DNA of 64,000 bases from assembly GCF_023716865.1 (NCBI RefSeq), contig NZ_CP092417.1, positions 5,434,001-5,498,000 of the forward strand. The letters run 5' to 3'. Every line of letters starts with the position of its first letter. The stretch's first letter is position 1. This stretch comes from Endozoicomonas sp. SCSIO W0465 (GTDB taxonomy: Bacteria > Pseudomonadota > Gammaproteobacteria > Pseudomonadales > Endozoicomonadaceae). Of the stretch, positions 1 to 8,755 are shown in pieces. Under the pieces are notes generated by a model, which worked only from the letters and a program-made list of their open reading frames with translations, did no database searches and was not told the origin of the DNA. Made by a program: the position numbers and the translations under genes.

Positions 1-84
1 TCCGCCAAGGCTTATATCCACGCTCTTAACCTGCTGGAAGCCAATGTAACCAAAGCCAACCCACAAACAGGAGGAACCGTTTAA
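1..84 (+). CDS. leuA: 3' end of a 2-isopropylmalate synthase-like gene (partial)
   Basis: Frame 1 is open from the window edge to a TAA at 82-84 and encodes 27 residues beginning SAKAYIHALNLLEAN. An alanine-rich stretch of the form ASxxAYxxALN is typical of the C-terminal regulatory (LeuA dimer) domain of 2-isopropylmalate synthase, the first committed enzyme of leucine biosynthesis. Only the tail is visible, so the assignment rests on this short motif and is tentative. The 140 bases that follow hold no gene. Confidence 0.5.
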   Translation, partial: SAKAYIHALNLLEANVTKANPQTGGTV

Positions 85-226
85 TCATTTTGATTTGATT
101 AAAATGCCAATCGAATCTTTCAGTGATACCATTGGTGTTTTAATCTTCTTCCTTCCCGATCCTGCCCTTGAGAAAAGCATCCCTGGGAAGAACAACCGCA
201 AATAACGGCAACCATTGAGAGCAAAC

Positions 227-1159
227 ATGCAAGGCGAAACCGTTGACCCAGCTTCACCATCCAACAGTGATCAGGCTGTCGACACTTCCGCAGCAAAAGC
301 TCAGATTGCCCGGCGAGAACAACTCAGGCAAAGCTATTTGGGAGCCATGGGTATACAGACCTGGTTTCCCAGATATCAGCTAACCAATGCCCAGCCTGCC
401 AGACCCTTTGACTGGATTGAAGAGGATGCCCGGGCACTTGCTGAAGCAGAGTCCACAAACGCTGCTTTCGGCACTGAAAGCAGCTCAACGTTCTACCATC
501 AAAAAGAAAGGGATCAGCCCCGGGCAGGATACTCACCGACAAAGCCTGCAGACATCCTTGGTCAGTTTATTACGCCTTCAAAACCAGCCAAGAACATCAA
601 ACAGGAAGCTCAACCTTCTCCAGAACCTGTAAAACAGCTGACAGGTTCTGCCAGTAAATTCCGACTGGTGATAAAACCCATCAGCGATGACTGCCTGGTC
701 GTTGCTGAAATGCCGCACTCCGGGCTCAACCAATTCAGCCGCTACCATCAACGCTTATTAGATGACATCCTCAGAGCACTCAAACTTGACCCTGAAGACC
801 CACAGACTTTTCGTGAGTTTGTCTGGCCAATGACCGAAAGCCGGGGGCTGTTAAGCCAACTAAATCAGGATGACTACGCGGCTGCCGATGCGGTCTGTGC
901 TTATCTGAGCAACCAGTACGGGTTATCACGCAGACGGTTTATTCTTTTATTTGGTCAGTCAGCCGCCAGATTTGTCATGGATCCAGAGAAAAATTTTGAG
1001 CAACTGCGCGGTATCCACCAGGGTACTCATACAGACCAGTGGTTTGCTGTCACTCATGGACTGAATGAACTTATGAAGCAGTCCATACTCAAAAGAGAAG
1101 CATGGCAGGATCTTGCTCCCTTACTCGCTAAAACGCCCAAGGAACCCGAACGCATCTGA
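227..1159 (+). CDS. holD: HolD-like DNA polymerase III psi subunit (large pseudomonad type)
   Basis: The 310-residue product has an N-terminal motif (LGAMGIQTWFPR, about residues 38-49) resembling the chi-binding start of HolD, a low-complexity Ser/Pro/Gln linker to about residue 140, and a C-terminal domain from about residue 145 with LVVAEMP followed by LLDDILRALKL, matching the HolD core. It lies directly upstream of rimI, as holD does in enterobacteria and as the long cryptic psi gene does in Pseudomonas. Psi joins chi to the clamp loader and helps bring SSB-coated template to the replisome. ATG at 227 has a GAGAG five bases upstream and is preferred over the in-frame TTG at 215. Identification is by context and weak motif similarity. 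Confidence 0.6.
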   Translation: MQGETVDPASPSNSDQAVDTSAAKAQIARREQLRQSYLGAMGIQTWFPRYQLTNAQPARPFDWIEEDARALAEAESTNAAFGTESSSTFYHQKERDQPRAGYSPTKPADILGQFITPSKPAKNIKQEAQPSPEPVKQLTGSASKFRLVIKPISDDCLVVAEMPHSGLNQFSRYHQRLLDDILRALKLDPEDPQTFREFVWPMTESRGLLSQLNQDDYAAADAVCAYLSNQYGLSRRRFILLFGQSAARFVMDPEKNFEQLRGIHQGTHTDQWFAVTHGLNELMKQSILKREAWQDLAPLLAKTPKEPERI

Positions 1160-1206
1160 GAATTAGCCAGTCCCACAGATCAAGCGATTCCGACAAATCA
1201 TCAAAC

Positions 1207-1674
1207 ATGACAAAACCATCACCCACTTTTCGCCCCATGCAGGAGACTGACCTGGAACAGATCAATGCTGTGGAGCAGCTGTCAGCAGAACACCCCTGGC
1301 GAACAGCGCATTTTTCCGACAGCCTGACATCAGGCTATACCTGTGAGCTGGCTGTGCTTGGTAACCAGGTGGTAGGACACTGCGTTATGATGATGGCCGC
1401 CGGAGAAGCCAGCATTCTTATCCTGACAGTGGACAAACCTTTTCAAAGGCGAGGTATAGGTCGACAACTGCTGCAACATATGGTCAAGAAAGCAGCACAG
1501 TCTGACTGCAAAACGATATTGCTTGAAGTGCGTCGCTCCAACATCAAAGCCTTCAACCTTTACCTTGATGAAGGCTTTAGCGAGATCGGGATCAGAAAAA
1601 ACTACTACCCCACAAGCAAGGGCTGGGAAGATGCCATCGTCATGGCAATGGAGCTTGAAACATTTCTCGATTAA
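1207..1674 (+). CDS. rimI: Ribosomal protein S18-alanine N-acetyltransferase RimI
   Basis: This 155-residue protein is a full-length single-domain GNAT acetyltransferase. Visible features are the N-terminal FRPMQETDLEQINAVEQ, the acetyl-CoA pyrophosphate-binding loop QRRGIGRQLLQHM (about residues 81-93), and the RimI-typical segment LLEVRRSNIKAFNLYLDEGF (about residues 103-122) followed by RKNYYP. RimI acetylates the N-terminal alanine of ribosomal protein S18 in the cytoplasm. It starts 47 bases after the HolD-like gene on the same strand, the usual arrangement, and is probably co-transcribed with it. Confidence 0.9.
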   Translation: MTKPSPTFRPMQETDLEQINAVEQLSAEHPWRTAHFSDSLTSGYTCELAVLGNQVVGHCVMMMAAGEASILILTVDKPFQRRGIGRQLLQHMVKKAAQSDCKTILLEVRRSNIKAFNLYLDEGFSEIGIRKNYYPTSKGWEDAIVMAMELETFLD

Positions 1675-1931
1675 CCCCGGCACAAACTGAATACAACAGC
1701 CACTCTGCAAGCGACGTCTAATGACAATCATCAAGCCAACCCATTAAACGACCATTAAATCGTATTCACGCAATAAGACTTCGCATGAACGATGATGCTA
1801 TCTTCGAGGTTTCATAATCAAGCCCGGCGTCGTTAAAAAAAACTACAAAATACGAGCTTTCCACCCCTGCACAGTGAGAAATTGACAGGTATAATCGCGC
1901 CCTTGTCTCACTCATAGCAAGGTCTTTAGCG

Positions 1932-2732
1932 TTGATTATCTTCACCGTCACCAACAAAACAACCTCTCAAGTCTATGTTGGGTCAACCCGCAATGACCTG
2001 GTTGACCAATGGGAAAAAATGGTGGCTGCAGCCGAGCAGAATCTTGACTACCCGCTGTACCAGGAGATTCGTGTACACGGCAGGGACGGTTTTGTTGTTG
2101 AAGAGTGGGATTTTGTAGATGACCGCAATGAGCTTAACACACTTGAACAGGAAGCCATTGAAACGCTGGACGCTCGCAGCCTCCGGGGCTACAAAACCAG
2201 TACCGTAAAGATTCAGCCCAAAAAGAAAACACGGGCCCGCAAGTCCAATTTTGAAAAAGAACTTGCCAGCATCTTTACCGATTTCGATGGCGACATGGAT
2301 GACTTTGATGAAATCTCTCCAGAGCCCAAAAAGCAGACTGAAGAGAAAACTGCTGCGCCACAACAGCCCATCCCTGCGAAGCTGCTGACTGAGGCGACTA
2401 CTGATCGCACCAGACCATCGGAAACCAACCGGGATATCTCTGCTACGCAGGAAAATACAGCAGAACCCCAGAAAGAGAAGCGGGCAGCAAAACCAGAAAA
2501 CGGATCTCAGGTTAATGCCGTTGTTCAAATGAACCACATCTGTCTCAGCGACGATATTTCGGTCCAGCTTGAAGCCATTCAAGCTGCAGCCAACGCCGTC
2601 CTTTCAGGAGACAACAATGCGGTTGAACTCCTCAACAGCAAACCAGCCGCTCCTGCAGCTGTCGAGGCCGTTGAGCAGCCTGAGCCAGTAAAAGCCGCTA
2701 AGCCAGAGATCATCATTGAGCCTCGACTTTAG
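1932..2732 (+). pseudogene. GIY-YIG domain protein, 5' part, interrupted by an IS4-type element
   Basis: The N-terminal 75 residues resemble a GIY-YIG nuclease-like fold: IFTVTNKTTSQVYVGSTRND, a helix, then EQEAIETLDA. The rest is a charged, low-complexity Glu/Pro/Ala/Lys tail. Translation probably starts at TTG 1932 with AAGG upstream. The present stop at 2730-2732 lies inside the IS at 2722-4248. Removing that IS and one 8-bp duplication joins this frame exactly to 4257-4429, restoring ...EIIIELDPREKRIR... The undamaged protein would have been about 321 residues. The IS removes only the last 58 or so residues, so the nuclease-like domain may still be made. Its cellular role is unknown. Confidence 0.65.
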
Positions 2733-4248
2733 AGTCTGTATAAAACGATAATTCGGTCAGCTTTTTATAGTGAAGCAAGCCGAAATCAGTGAACTGTTTT
2801 TCCAAGTTCGTTATTACTTCCGTTTTTTGCCTAAAAGCCTTTAGTTATGCTGCTTCTGAATTATCCGGTATTAACTGGTCGATCAGATCGCGAAAATTGA
2901 ACTCATATTTTTGCTTATATCTGTTCCAGCCCTTGCGAATAGAGAACCTCGGAATAATTCCTGAAAGAGCAATTTTCATCATGCCTGCAGTGGTTGTATC
3001 CGGGCTTCTCCAGGGTATCCGAGAAATATTCAGACATGCCTGATTTTTACAAACGGTTAATAACTGCAATAATGCATAGCCTGCCATTTTCAAATGCATC
3101 CATCGAAGCAGTGTTCGCAATTTCTGCTGCCATAAATGGCAACAGCCAAAAGCATGTTTGAGTTGGTGAAACATTGGCTCTACCGGCCATCTCCGGGAAT
3201 AGGCACGAAGCACCTCCAGTCCCTCAAGTTCCGGATTGGTCGAGATGAATATTCTGCTTTCGGTCAGACCTTTGTCATTTTCAAAGCGACTCCAGACGAC
3301 GCGTACTTCACGACCTTTAAGGAATCTGGCGCGACAGATCAGGGTACGATAACGTATTTTGCGAAATTTGCCGTACATCCATACTGTTGCTTTTTCTTCC
3401 GGCAGTTTCTTAACCTGTTCTGTCGTCATCTTGATGCCGTACTTTTTTGGGCGCCCTCGCTTCTTTACGGTGGGTGCTGGCGGCAAAGCATAGAGGGCCC
3501 GATTTGAAGGTATCTGACCAACAACTTCTATGTTCATTTCCAGAGCTGGCTTTATCAGTGTCCAGTTCATATACCAGCAATCGGTTAGCAGGCGTAGCAC
3601 TCGATCCTTCACTTCATTGCGTACCACCCTGAGCATGGCCACGGCAATTTTCAGTTTGCTGGTGTTACCTGAAGCTGGTGTCGGAAATGAGATCACCGGT
3701 ATGGCGGTAAATACTTCATCTGCAGCCCGCTCAAATATGATGGCCAGGGAAACCCAACACTGCCCCCAGATGTACGTCGGCCGATTGCGTTTCTTGCTGT
3801 GTTGATGATGTGTACGACAAGCAGGGGCTTTGTCGGAAAACCGTTCGATTACCCAGTCATCAAGCCCCAGGACCACAGGTTGATTCTCAGGAGCTTTGGA
3901 GCAGACCAGACGGATCAAGTGGCGTGCCAAGTTCTTCCATTGCCACTTGCCCTGAGATAGCCAGTGGTGGTAGCTGCTCCACACACAATGAAAATCAATT
4001 GTTAACAACGCCTGTGTAACAAAGCCGTCGGCTGAAAGCATGCAACCGAACAGCAGTTCGCAGAACGTTGGTACTGCAGTTGATGATAGCGCTCCAGCAA
4101 GAAAGGTTGTATATGAAGCGAGCTCCCTGAGGATTACTTGATGATCTGAAGTGAGCATGGCAACCATCTCGAATTTCGTCATTGGGGATGGTTGCTTTTA
4201 GCAGATTATGCGCCGGAACTATTGTGCTCTTAAAACTCTAAAGTCGAG
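2722..4248 (-). mobile_element. IS4-family insertion sequence (1527 bp) with 8-bp target duplication
   Basis: The element is bounded by inverted ends CTCGACTTTAGAGT (2722-2735) and its complement (4235-4248). The 8-bp sequence CATTGAGC is present on both sides (2714-2721 and 4249-4256). A single transposase gene fills it on the minus strand. An 8-bp duplication together with the transposase YREK motif fits the IS4 group. It disrupts the GIY-YIG gene, and both joins are clean, so this is a simple insertion without later rearrangement. Confidence 0.9.
2845..4182 (-). CDS. IS4-family transposase (DDE)
   Basis: The 445-residue transposase has catalytic-type acidic positions in LGLDDWVIERF (about residue 106), LLTDCWYMNW (about residue 202) and the C-terminal YSRRWPVEPMFHQLK, which fits the IS4 signature Y-x2-R-x3-E-x6-K exactly. 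The frame is intact and complete relative to the IS ends, so it may be active. No second ORF is needed. It lies antisense to the gene it interrupts. Confidence 0.85.
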   Translation of the reverse strand: MTKFEMVAMLTSDHQVILRELASYTTFLAGALSSTAVPTFCELLFGCMLSADGFVTQALLTIDFHCVWSSYHHWLSQGKWQWKNLARHLIRLVCSKAPENQPVVLGLDDWVIERFSDKAPACRTHHQHSKKRNRPTYIWGQCWVSLAIIFERAADEVFTAIPVISFPTPASGNTSKLKIAVAMLRVVRNEVKDRVLRLLTDCWYMNWTLIKPALEMNIEVVGQIPSNRALYALPPAPTVKKRGRPKKYGIKMTTEQVKKLPEEKATVWMYGKFRKIRYRTLICRARFLKGREVRVVWSRFENDKGLTESRIFISTNPELEGLEVLRAYSRRWPVEPMFHQLKHAFGCCHLWQQKLRTLLRWMHLKMAGYALLQLLTVCKNQACLNISRIPWRSPDTTTAGMMKIALSGIIPRFSIRKGWNRYKQKYEFNFRDLIDQLIPDNSEAA

Positions 4249-4429
4249 CATTGAGCTTGATCCAAGAGAAAAACGTATCCGCGAAGCCATTGAACGACAA
4301 AGAAAAGCCAGGGCTCAGAAGACCTCGAATAGCCAGACATCTGATCGCCAGCAAATTGAACAATTGCTTGCAGAGCTCAACACCAGAGCCATGGGCATAA
4401 ATAGCCAGAGCATGGTTGCAGTCGCTTGA
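4249..4429 (+). pseudogene. 3' part of the interrupted GIY-YIG gene
   Basis: After the IS and its right-hand duplicated octamer, the reading frame continues as LDPREKRIREAIERQRKA and runs to a TGA at 4427-4429. This is the native C-terminus of the gene at 1932. It is a highly charged, probably helical tail. It has no start signal of its own except an ATG inside the IS end at 4208, so expression is unlikely. Confidence 0.75.
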
Positions 4430-4498
4430 CCTCTCACACCGGCATCTTCCCCGGAAAGTGCCGGCCACCCTATTTCACAACCATCTATACTTGGGATT

Positions 4499-4672
4499 AT
4501 GGATAAATCCAAAGATCTCTCCGCTGAACACCGCCAACAAACAACTCCACTCAGGCTCCAAAAAGCCTGCCATATCCTGCAGAGATTTGAGCAGAAAATG
4601 ATCCTGATCGGCTATCGCAGTGATCAAATTGCCCTGAAAATGCAGAAAATCCGGGAAAACATCAAGAATTAA
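4499..4672 (+). CDS. Small hypothetical protein (57 aa)
   Basis: An ATG-initiated frame of 57 codons runs from 4499 to a TAA at 4670-4672. It encodes a charged, mostly helical peptide (MDKSKDLSAEHRQQ... ending MQKIRENIKN) with a Cys-His pair near the middle. It lies 70 bases after the GIY-YIG remnant on the same strand. No family is recognised and no strong ribosome-binding site is seen, so it may be a chance frame. The 240 bases between it and the permease gene are AT-rich and hold no other gene. Confidence 0.3.
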   Translation: MDKSKDLSAEHRQQTTPLRLQKACHILQRFEQKMILIGYRSDQIALKMQKIRENIKN

Positions 4673-4909
4673 AAGCCTGCAGGAAAACACCTCAAAGGCT
4701 TTAAAGTATGCCCACTACGCAAACTGACCATTTATTAACCGACCAACTCATTCAAATCACCCCCCCGCAAAAAGAATAAATACGTATTAATAATCAATCA
4801 TAGACAGCATAAAATAGATCACTTTAACGGCCGTCCGAACAGGCAAATATTTAGAATGCCTCTTCTGATCGAAAGAACGCAATGCTGATATAAACACTAA
4901 AGGTAACTT

Positions 4910-6217
4910 ATGTCTGGCAGGGATTTTCTAGAGAATTATTTTGACCTGAAAGCTCATGGCACGAATGTCAAAACCGAGGTGATTGCTGGCTTCACCACAT
5001 TCATGACCATGGCCTATATTCTGGTGGTCAACCCTCTGATTCTTAAAGATGCCGGCATGGATTTTGGCGCTGTATTTACCGCCACCACCCTCTCCGCAAT
5101 CATCGGTACTCTGGTGATGGCAGTATGGGCAAAGCTGCCTTTTGCTCTGGCTCCGGGAATGGGGTTGAATGCCTTTTTTGCTTACGGTGTCGTCCTTGGC
5201 ATGGGTTACTCCTGGCAAATGGCGCTGACTGCAGTGTTTCTTGAAGGTATCATCTTCCTGATTCTGACCGCTTTCAATATCCGTGAGGCCATTGTTAACA
5301 GTGTTCCACTCAGCCTGAAAAAAGCTGTTTCCTGCGGTATTGGCTTGTTTATCGCCTTTATTGGCCTGCAAAATGCCGGTATTGTCGAAGCAAACCCGGC
5401 GACGCTGGTTGCAGTGGGTTCATTGACTGATCCAAAGCCACTGCTGGCTCTGATTGGTATTCTGGTTACCGGTATCCTGCTGGTTAAAAATGTCCGCGGC
5501 GCGCTGCTGATTGGTATCATCGCTACCACCCTGATCGGCTTCCCTCTTGGCGTCACGTCTATGCCTGACTTCAGCAACGGCCTGACACCTCCAGATATTT
5601 CTCCGATCTTATTCCAGTTCCAGTGGGATCAGCTGTTCACCACAGATATGGCTATTATTCTGTTCACCTTTCTGTTTGTGGATATGTTCGACACAGTAGG
5701 CACCCTGGTCGGCGTATCGACCAAGGCCAATATGTTGAATGAAAAAGGTGAAGTGCCGAACTGCAAGCAGGCTCTGTTCGCTGATGCCGTAGCGACCACT
5801 GCCGGTGCTTGCCTGGGTACCAGCACCGTAACCACATTCGTGGAAAGTGCTACCGGTGTGACCGCTGGCGGTCGCTCCGGGCTGACAGCCCTGGTCGTGG
5901 CTGGCCTGTTCCTGGTTGCCCTGTTCCTGTCGCCCCTGTTCCTGATGGTACCCGGTGCGGCAACTACTCCCGCCCTGGTGCTGGTTGGCCTGTTTATGAT
6001 GTCCCCCATCAAGGATATCGATCTCGATGACTTCAGTGAATCCATACCGGCATTCCTGACCCTGCTGTTTATGCCAATGACCTACAGCATTGCTGAAGGC
6101 ATCATTATCGGTATGCTCTCTTACATCATACTGAAGCTGTTAAGTGGCAACTATCGCCAGGTACCTGTTGCTTCCTATATTGTTGGCTCGCTGTGTCTGG
6201 CCAAGATCATTATGTAA
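4910..6217 (+). CDS. NCS2/AzgA-family purine (adenine/guanine/hypoxanthine) permease
   Basis: This 435-residue polytopic inner-membrane protein shows the AzgA-like family signatures: LENYFDLKAHGTNVKTEVIA at the N-terminus, AGFTTFMTMAYILVVNP, LPFALAPGMGLNAFFAYGVV, FVDMFDTVGTLVGVS and GTSTVTTFVESATG. Such proteins (PurP/GhxP/AdeP type) import purine bases by proton symport. About 12-14 hydrophobic segments fill the length and the size is normal. The start ATG at 4910 follows AAAGGTAA. It is followed by a strong terminator, so it forms a single-gene transcript. The exact base specificity cannot be read from the sequence. Confidence 0.88.
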   Translation: MSGRDFLENYFDLKAHGTNVKTEVIAGFTTFMTMAYILVVNPLILKDAGMDFGAVFTATTLSAIIGTLVMAVWAKLPFALAPGMGLNAFFAYGVVLGMGYSWQMALTAVFLEGIIFLILTAFNIREAIVNSVPLSLKKAVSCGIGLFIAFIGLQNAGIVEANPATLVAVGSLTDPKPLLALIGILVTGILLVKNVRGALLIGIIATTLIGFPLGVTSMPDFSNGLTPPDISPILFQFQWDQLFTTDMAIILFTFLFVDMFDTVGTLVGVSTKANMLNEKGEVPNCKQALFADAVATTAGACLGTSTVTTFVESATGVTAGGRSGLTALVVAGLFLVALFLSPLFLMVPGAATTPALVLVGLFMMSPIKDIDLDDFSESIPAFLTLLFMPMTYSIAEGIIIGMLSYIILKLLSGNYRQVPVASYIVGSLCLAKIIM

Positions 6218-6268
6218 ACATAACGATGAGACATCCAGTCACAAACCACGCTTCACGCGCACGTTATT

Positions 6269-6297
6269 ACGGCCCATAATATGGGCCGTTTTTATTT
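6269..6297 (+). terminator. Rho-independent terminator after the purine permease
   Basis: A perfect 9-bp stem (ACGGCCCAT / ATGGGCCGT, 6269-6277 and 6281-6289) with a 3-base loop is followed by TTTTTATTT. It explains why the in-frame ATG at 6281 is not the start of trmA: that ATG is part of the hairpin. Confidence 0.9.
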
Positions 6298-6310
6298 GAT
6301 CACTAGCGCT

Positions 6311-7408
6311 ATGTCCCTACCAACAGTCCAACCCGAAAGGTATCAAGAGCAACTGGCAGAAAAAGCCAGCAGCATTTGCAGTGAGTTTGCCGAGTTTGAT
6401 ATTCCTGAACTGGAACTTTTCCGCTCCAGACCAGACCATTATCGGATGAGAGCAGAGTTTCATGTCTGGCATGAGGGAGTCCACTGCTACTACCGGATGT
6501 TCGACCCACAAACCAGACAACCCTTTGAAGTCACCTCTTTTCCCAGTGGCTCCGAAACCATTAACCGGCTAATGATGCCCTTGATAGAAACCATCATTGC
6601 CAGTAGCCATCTAAAAAAACGGCTTTTTCAGGTTGAGTTTCTAACTACACAGACCAACGAAGCCCTGGTTTCACTAATTTACCATCGGCAACTGGATGAG
6701 CTATGGAGAGAAGAAGCAACTGCACTCCAGGAGCAGTTTGGTATTCGTGTTATTGGACGTGCCCGTAAACAGAAACTGGTACTGGACAAAGACTATGTCA
6801 CCGAAACACTGACTGTGGATGGCAAAACATTCCAATACACCCAGGTAGAAAACAGCTTTACCCAACCCAATGCCGGAGTTAATGAGCATATGCTAGCCTG
6901 GGCTGGTCGAACCTCAAAAGAGATCACATCAGACAATAGCAGCGATCTACTGGAACTTTACTGTGGGAACGGAAATTTCACCTGTGTACTTGCCGGATAT
7001 TTTACCAGGGTGCTGGCTACCGAGATGGCAAAAACCTCGGTACATTCGGCTCGGGAAAACTTTAAACTGAACGGTGTGGAGAATGTTGAAATCGCCCGTC
7101 TATCCAGCGAAGAGTTTACTCAAGCCATGAATAAGGAACGTGCATTTCGCCGCCTGAGCACAATCGATCTGGATAGTTATCATTTCTCTACCATTCTGGT
7201 TGATCCACCACGGGCAGGTCTTGATGAAGGAACCGAAAAGCTGGTGCAGAATTTCGACAATATTATGTATATTTCCTGCAACCCCGAAACACTCAAAAAA
7301 AATCTGTCAACCATTTGCCAGACCCATAGAATTGAAAAAATCGCCCTGTTTGACCAGTTTCCATACACTCATCACGCTGAAATGGGCGTTCATCTGATTC
7401 GGAAATAG
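6311..7408 (+). CDS. trmA: tRNA (uracil-54-C5)-methyltransferase TrmA
   Basis: The 365-residue protein matches TrmA along its whole length: RMRAEFHVWH near the N-terminus, QVENSFTQPN, the SAM-binding LLELYCGNGNFTCVLA, VDPPRAGLD, and the catalytic region YISCNPETL containing the nucleophilic cysteine, ending DQFPYTHHAEMG. It makes ribothymidine-54 in the T loop of tRNA using S-adenosylmethionine. The ATG at 6311 gives the normal length; an upstream in-frame ATG at 6281 lies in a terminator hairpin. It has no obvious operon partner. Confidence 0.95.
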   Translation: MSLPTVQPERYQEQLAEKASSICSEFAEFDIPELELFRSRPDHYRMRAEFHVWHEGVHCYYRMFDPQTRQPFEVTSFPSGSETINRLMMPLIETIIASSHLKKRLFQVEFLTTQTNEALVSLIYHRQLDELWREEATALQEQFGIRVIGRARKQKLVLDKDYVTETLTVDGKTFQYTQVENSFTQPNAGVNEHMLAWAGRTSKEITSDNSSDLLELYCGNGNFTCVLAGYFTRVLATEMAKTSVHSARENFKLNGVENVEIARLSSEEFTQAMNKERAFRRLSTIDLDSYHFSTILVDPPRAGLDEGTEKLVQNFDNIMYISCNPETLKKNLSTICQTHRIEKIALFDQFPYTHHAEMGVHLIRK

Positions 7409-7489
7409 TCAGATTTACACTCCCCGGCGGGACTCCTACCTTGATTCTTAGGAAAAAAGTTTTAGGGAAGTTCTCCGGGGTAACCTCAC

Positions 7490-8677
7490 GTGAAAAACTA
7501 CAAGCTGAAATATCTGCCAGCATCGATCATTTTGTCTGTTTTCTGGCTCATCTTTGCACCGACTTCTTACAGCAGCGATGCAGACTATATAAAAACTGCG
7601 GTCCTGTTCGTAGCCTATGACCAGGGTGAAAGCAACGCTTTCCTGCGTATTCAGGAAAGGCTTAAAAACTCAAATATCCCTTATCGGATATTGGCGATGG
7701 GTCATGCTGCAGAAATATTCAAAGATGACCCCGCACTGATTCCAGTCGGTCAATTGACCCACAACGAGGCACTTTATGAAAACCGCGACCAGCCGTTAAA
7801 TCAGAAGCTGGTTTACAACCTCGCTGAGAGAATCTCGGCAAAAATTGTCTATACCGGTATGGCAAGCCGGGCACAGGCACAGATTGCCAACACTTGGGAT
7901 ACAAGGGGCGCCAAGGTCATTGCGTTTTACGATAATTTTGATCCGGTTGATTCCATTAATTATGTACAGCCTTTTTTAGAAGAGCTGAGATACATTGACG
8001 AGTTCCATGTCCCCAGTAAAACAACGGCCCTCAGCTTTCAGAGCATCGCATCATCCCTCGGGGCAGAAGTAACCGTTACAGGACAACCTGCTCTGGAGGA
8101 CTGGGACAGAATCCATGAAGAGACCGATATTTTCTTATTGCGCGAAACCCTTAATATCCATCCAGAACAACCTGTAGTGTTGTTTGCCGGTGATTACAGC
8201 AGCAGCTATCTCCAAGCTTTTCAAACGTTTATTGCAGCAACAAGATTGCTTCCGAATATTCTTTTTCTGGTTTCATACCACCCCAAGCTTGATGGTGACC
8301 TTGAGCGCAGGATCATTGCGGCTCAATCAGACGGAAATGTCCATCTGCTACACCACGGCACTTATTCCACCGCAACAATTAGTACCATTGCCTCTGCTGT
8401 TATTGTGCATAAATCATCAGTAGCGCAACAGGCCATCTACAGAGGCAAGCCGGTCATCTATGTTGCTGATGAGAATTATCAGAACCTGATGCTGACCGAA
8501 CAGCTTGCCATTCGCGCATCACAACCAGAACCCCTGGCCATCATGATTAACGCTCACATCATGGGCTATAGACCGCCAGCGGTTGCCGAAAACCTGGGCA
8601 TACCTGATGTTCCGAGCAGAACCATATCCAAGCTGATCATTGATGAGCTAAGACGAAAATCTGATACCAAATCGTGA
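7490..8677 (+). CDS. Exported protein with a GT-B glycosyltransferase-like C-terminal half
   Basis: The product has 395 residues starting at GTG 7490. Residues 1-28 form a signal peptide (MKNYKLKYLP, hydrophobic core, PTSYSS). Residues 35-200 form an alternating alpha/beta N-lobe (AVLFVAYDQGESNAFLRIQ). Residues 215-390 resemble a GT-B C-lobe: PVVLFAGDYSS, then ILFLVSYHPK, then SAVIVHKSSVAQQAIYRGKP, the nucleotide-sugar-binding-like loop. A GT-B fold behind a signal peptide is odd, because nucleotide sugars are cytoplasmic. It may be a sugar-binding or anchored protein rather than an enzyme. The sanA gene follows 78 bases later. No gene name is recognised. Confidence 0.5.
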   Translation: MKNYKLKYLPASIILSVFWLIFAPTSYSSDADYIKTAVLFVAYDQGESNAFLRIQERLKNSNIPYRILAMGHAAEIFKDDPALIPVGQLTHNEALYENRDQPLNQKLVYNLAERISAKIVYTGMASRAQAQIANTWDTRGAKVIAFYDNFDPVDSINYVQPFLEELRYIDEFHVPSKTTALSFQSIASSLGAEVTVTGQPALEDWDRIHEETDIFLLRETLNIHPEQPVVLFAGDYSSSYLQAFQTFIAATRLLPNILFLVSYHPKLDGDLERRIIAAQSDGNVHLLHHGTYSTATISTIASAVIVHKSSVAQQAIYRGKPVIYVADENYQNLMLTEQLAIRASQPEPLAIMINAHIMGYRPPAVAENLGIPDVPSRTISKLIIDELRRKSDTKS

Positions 8678-8755
8678 GTTTTTTTCTTTATAGGCTTTAT
8701 AGAAATTACTCAATATGATCTACTCAGGGAATGATGTGACTTATGTTGAAGGTTT

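Noticed and set aside
4800..4909. Purine riboswitch upstream of the NCS2 permease
   Set aside because: The leader is short and AT-rich and the conserved purine-aptamer helices and loops were not found.
6281..6310. Upstream ATG for trmA giving ten extra residues
   Set aside because: The ATG is part of a strong terminator hairpin, and the extra residues are not in the TrmA family.
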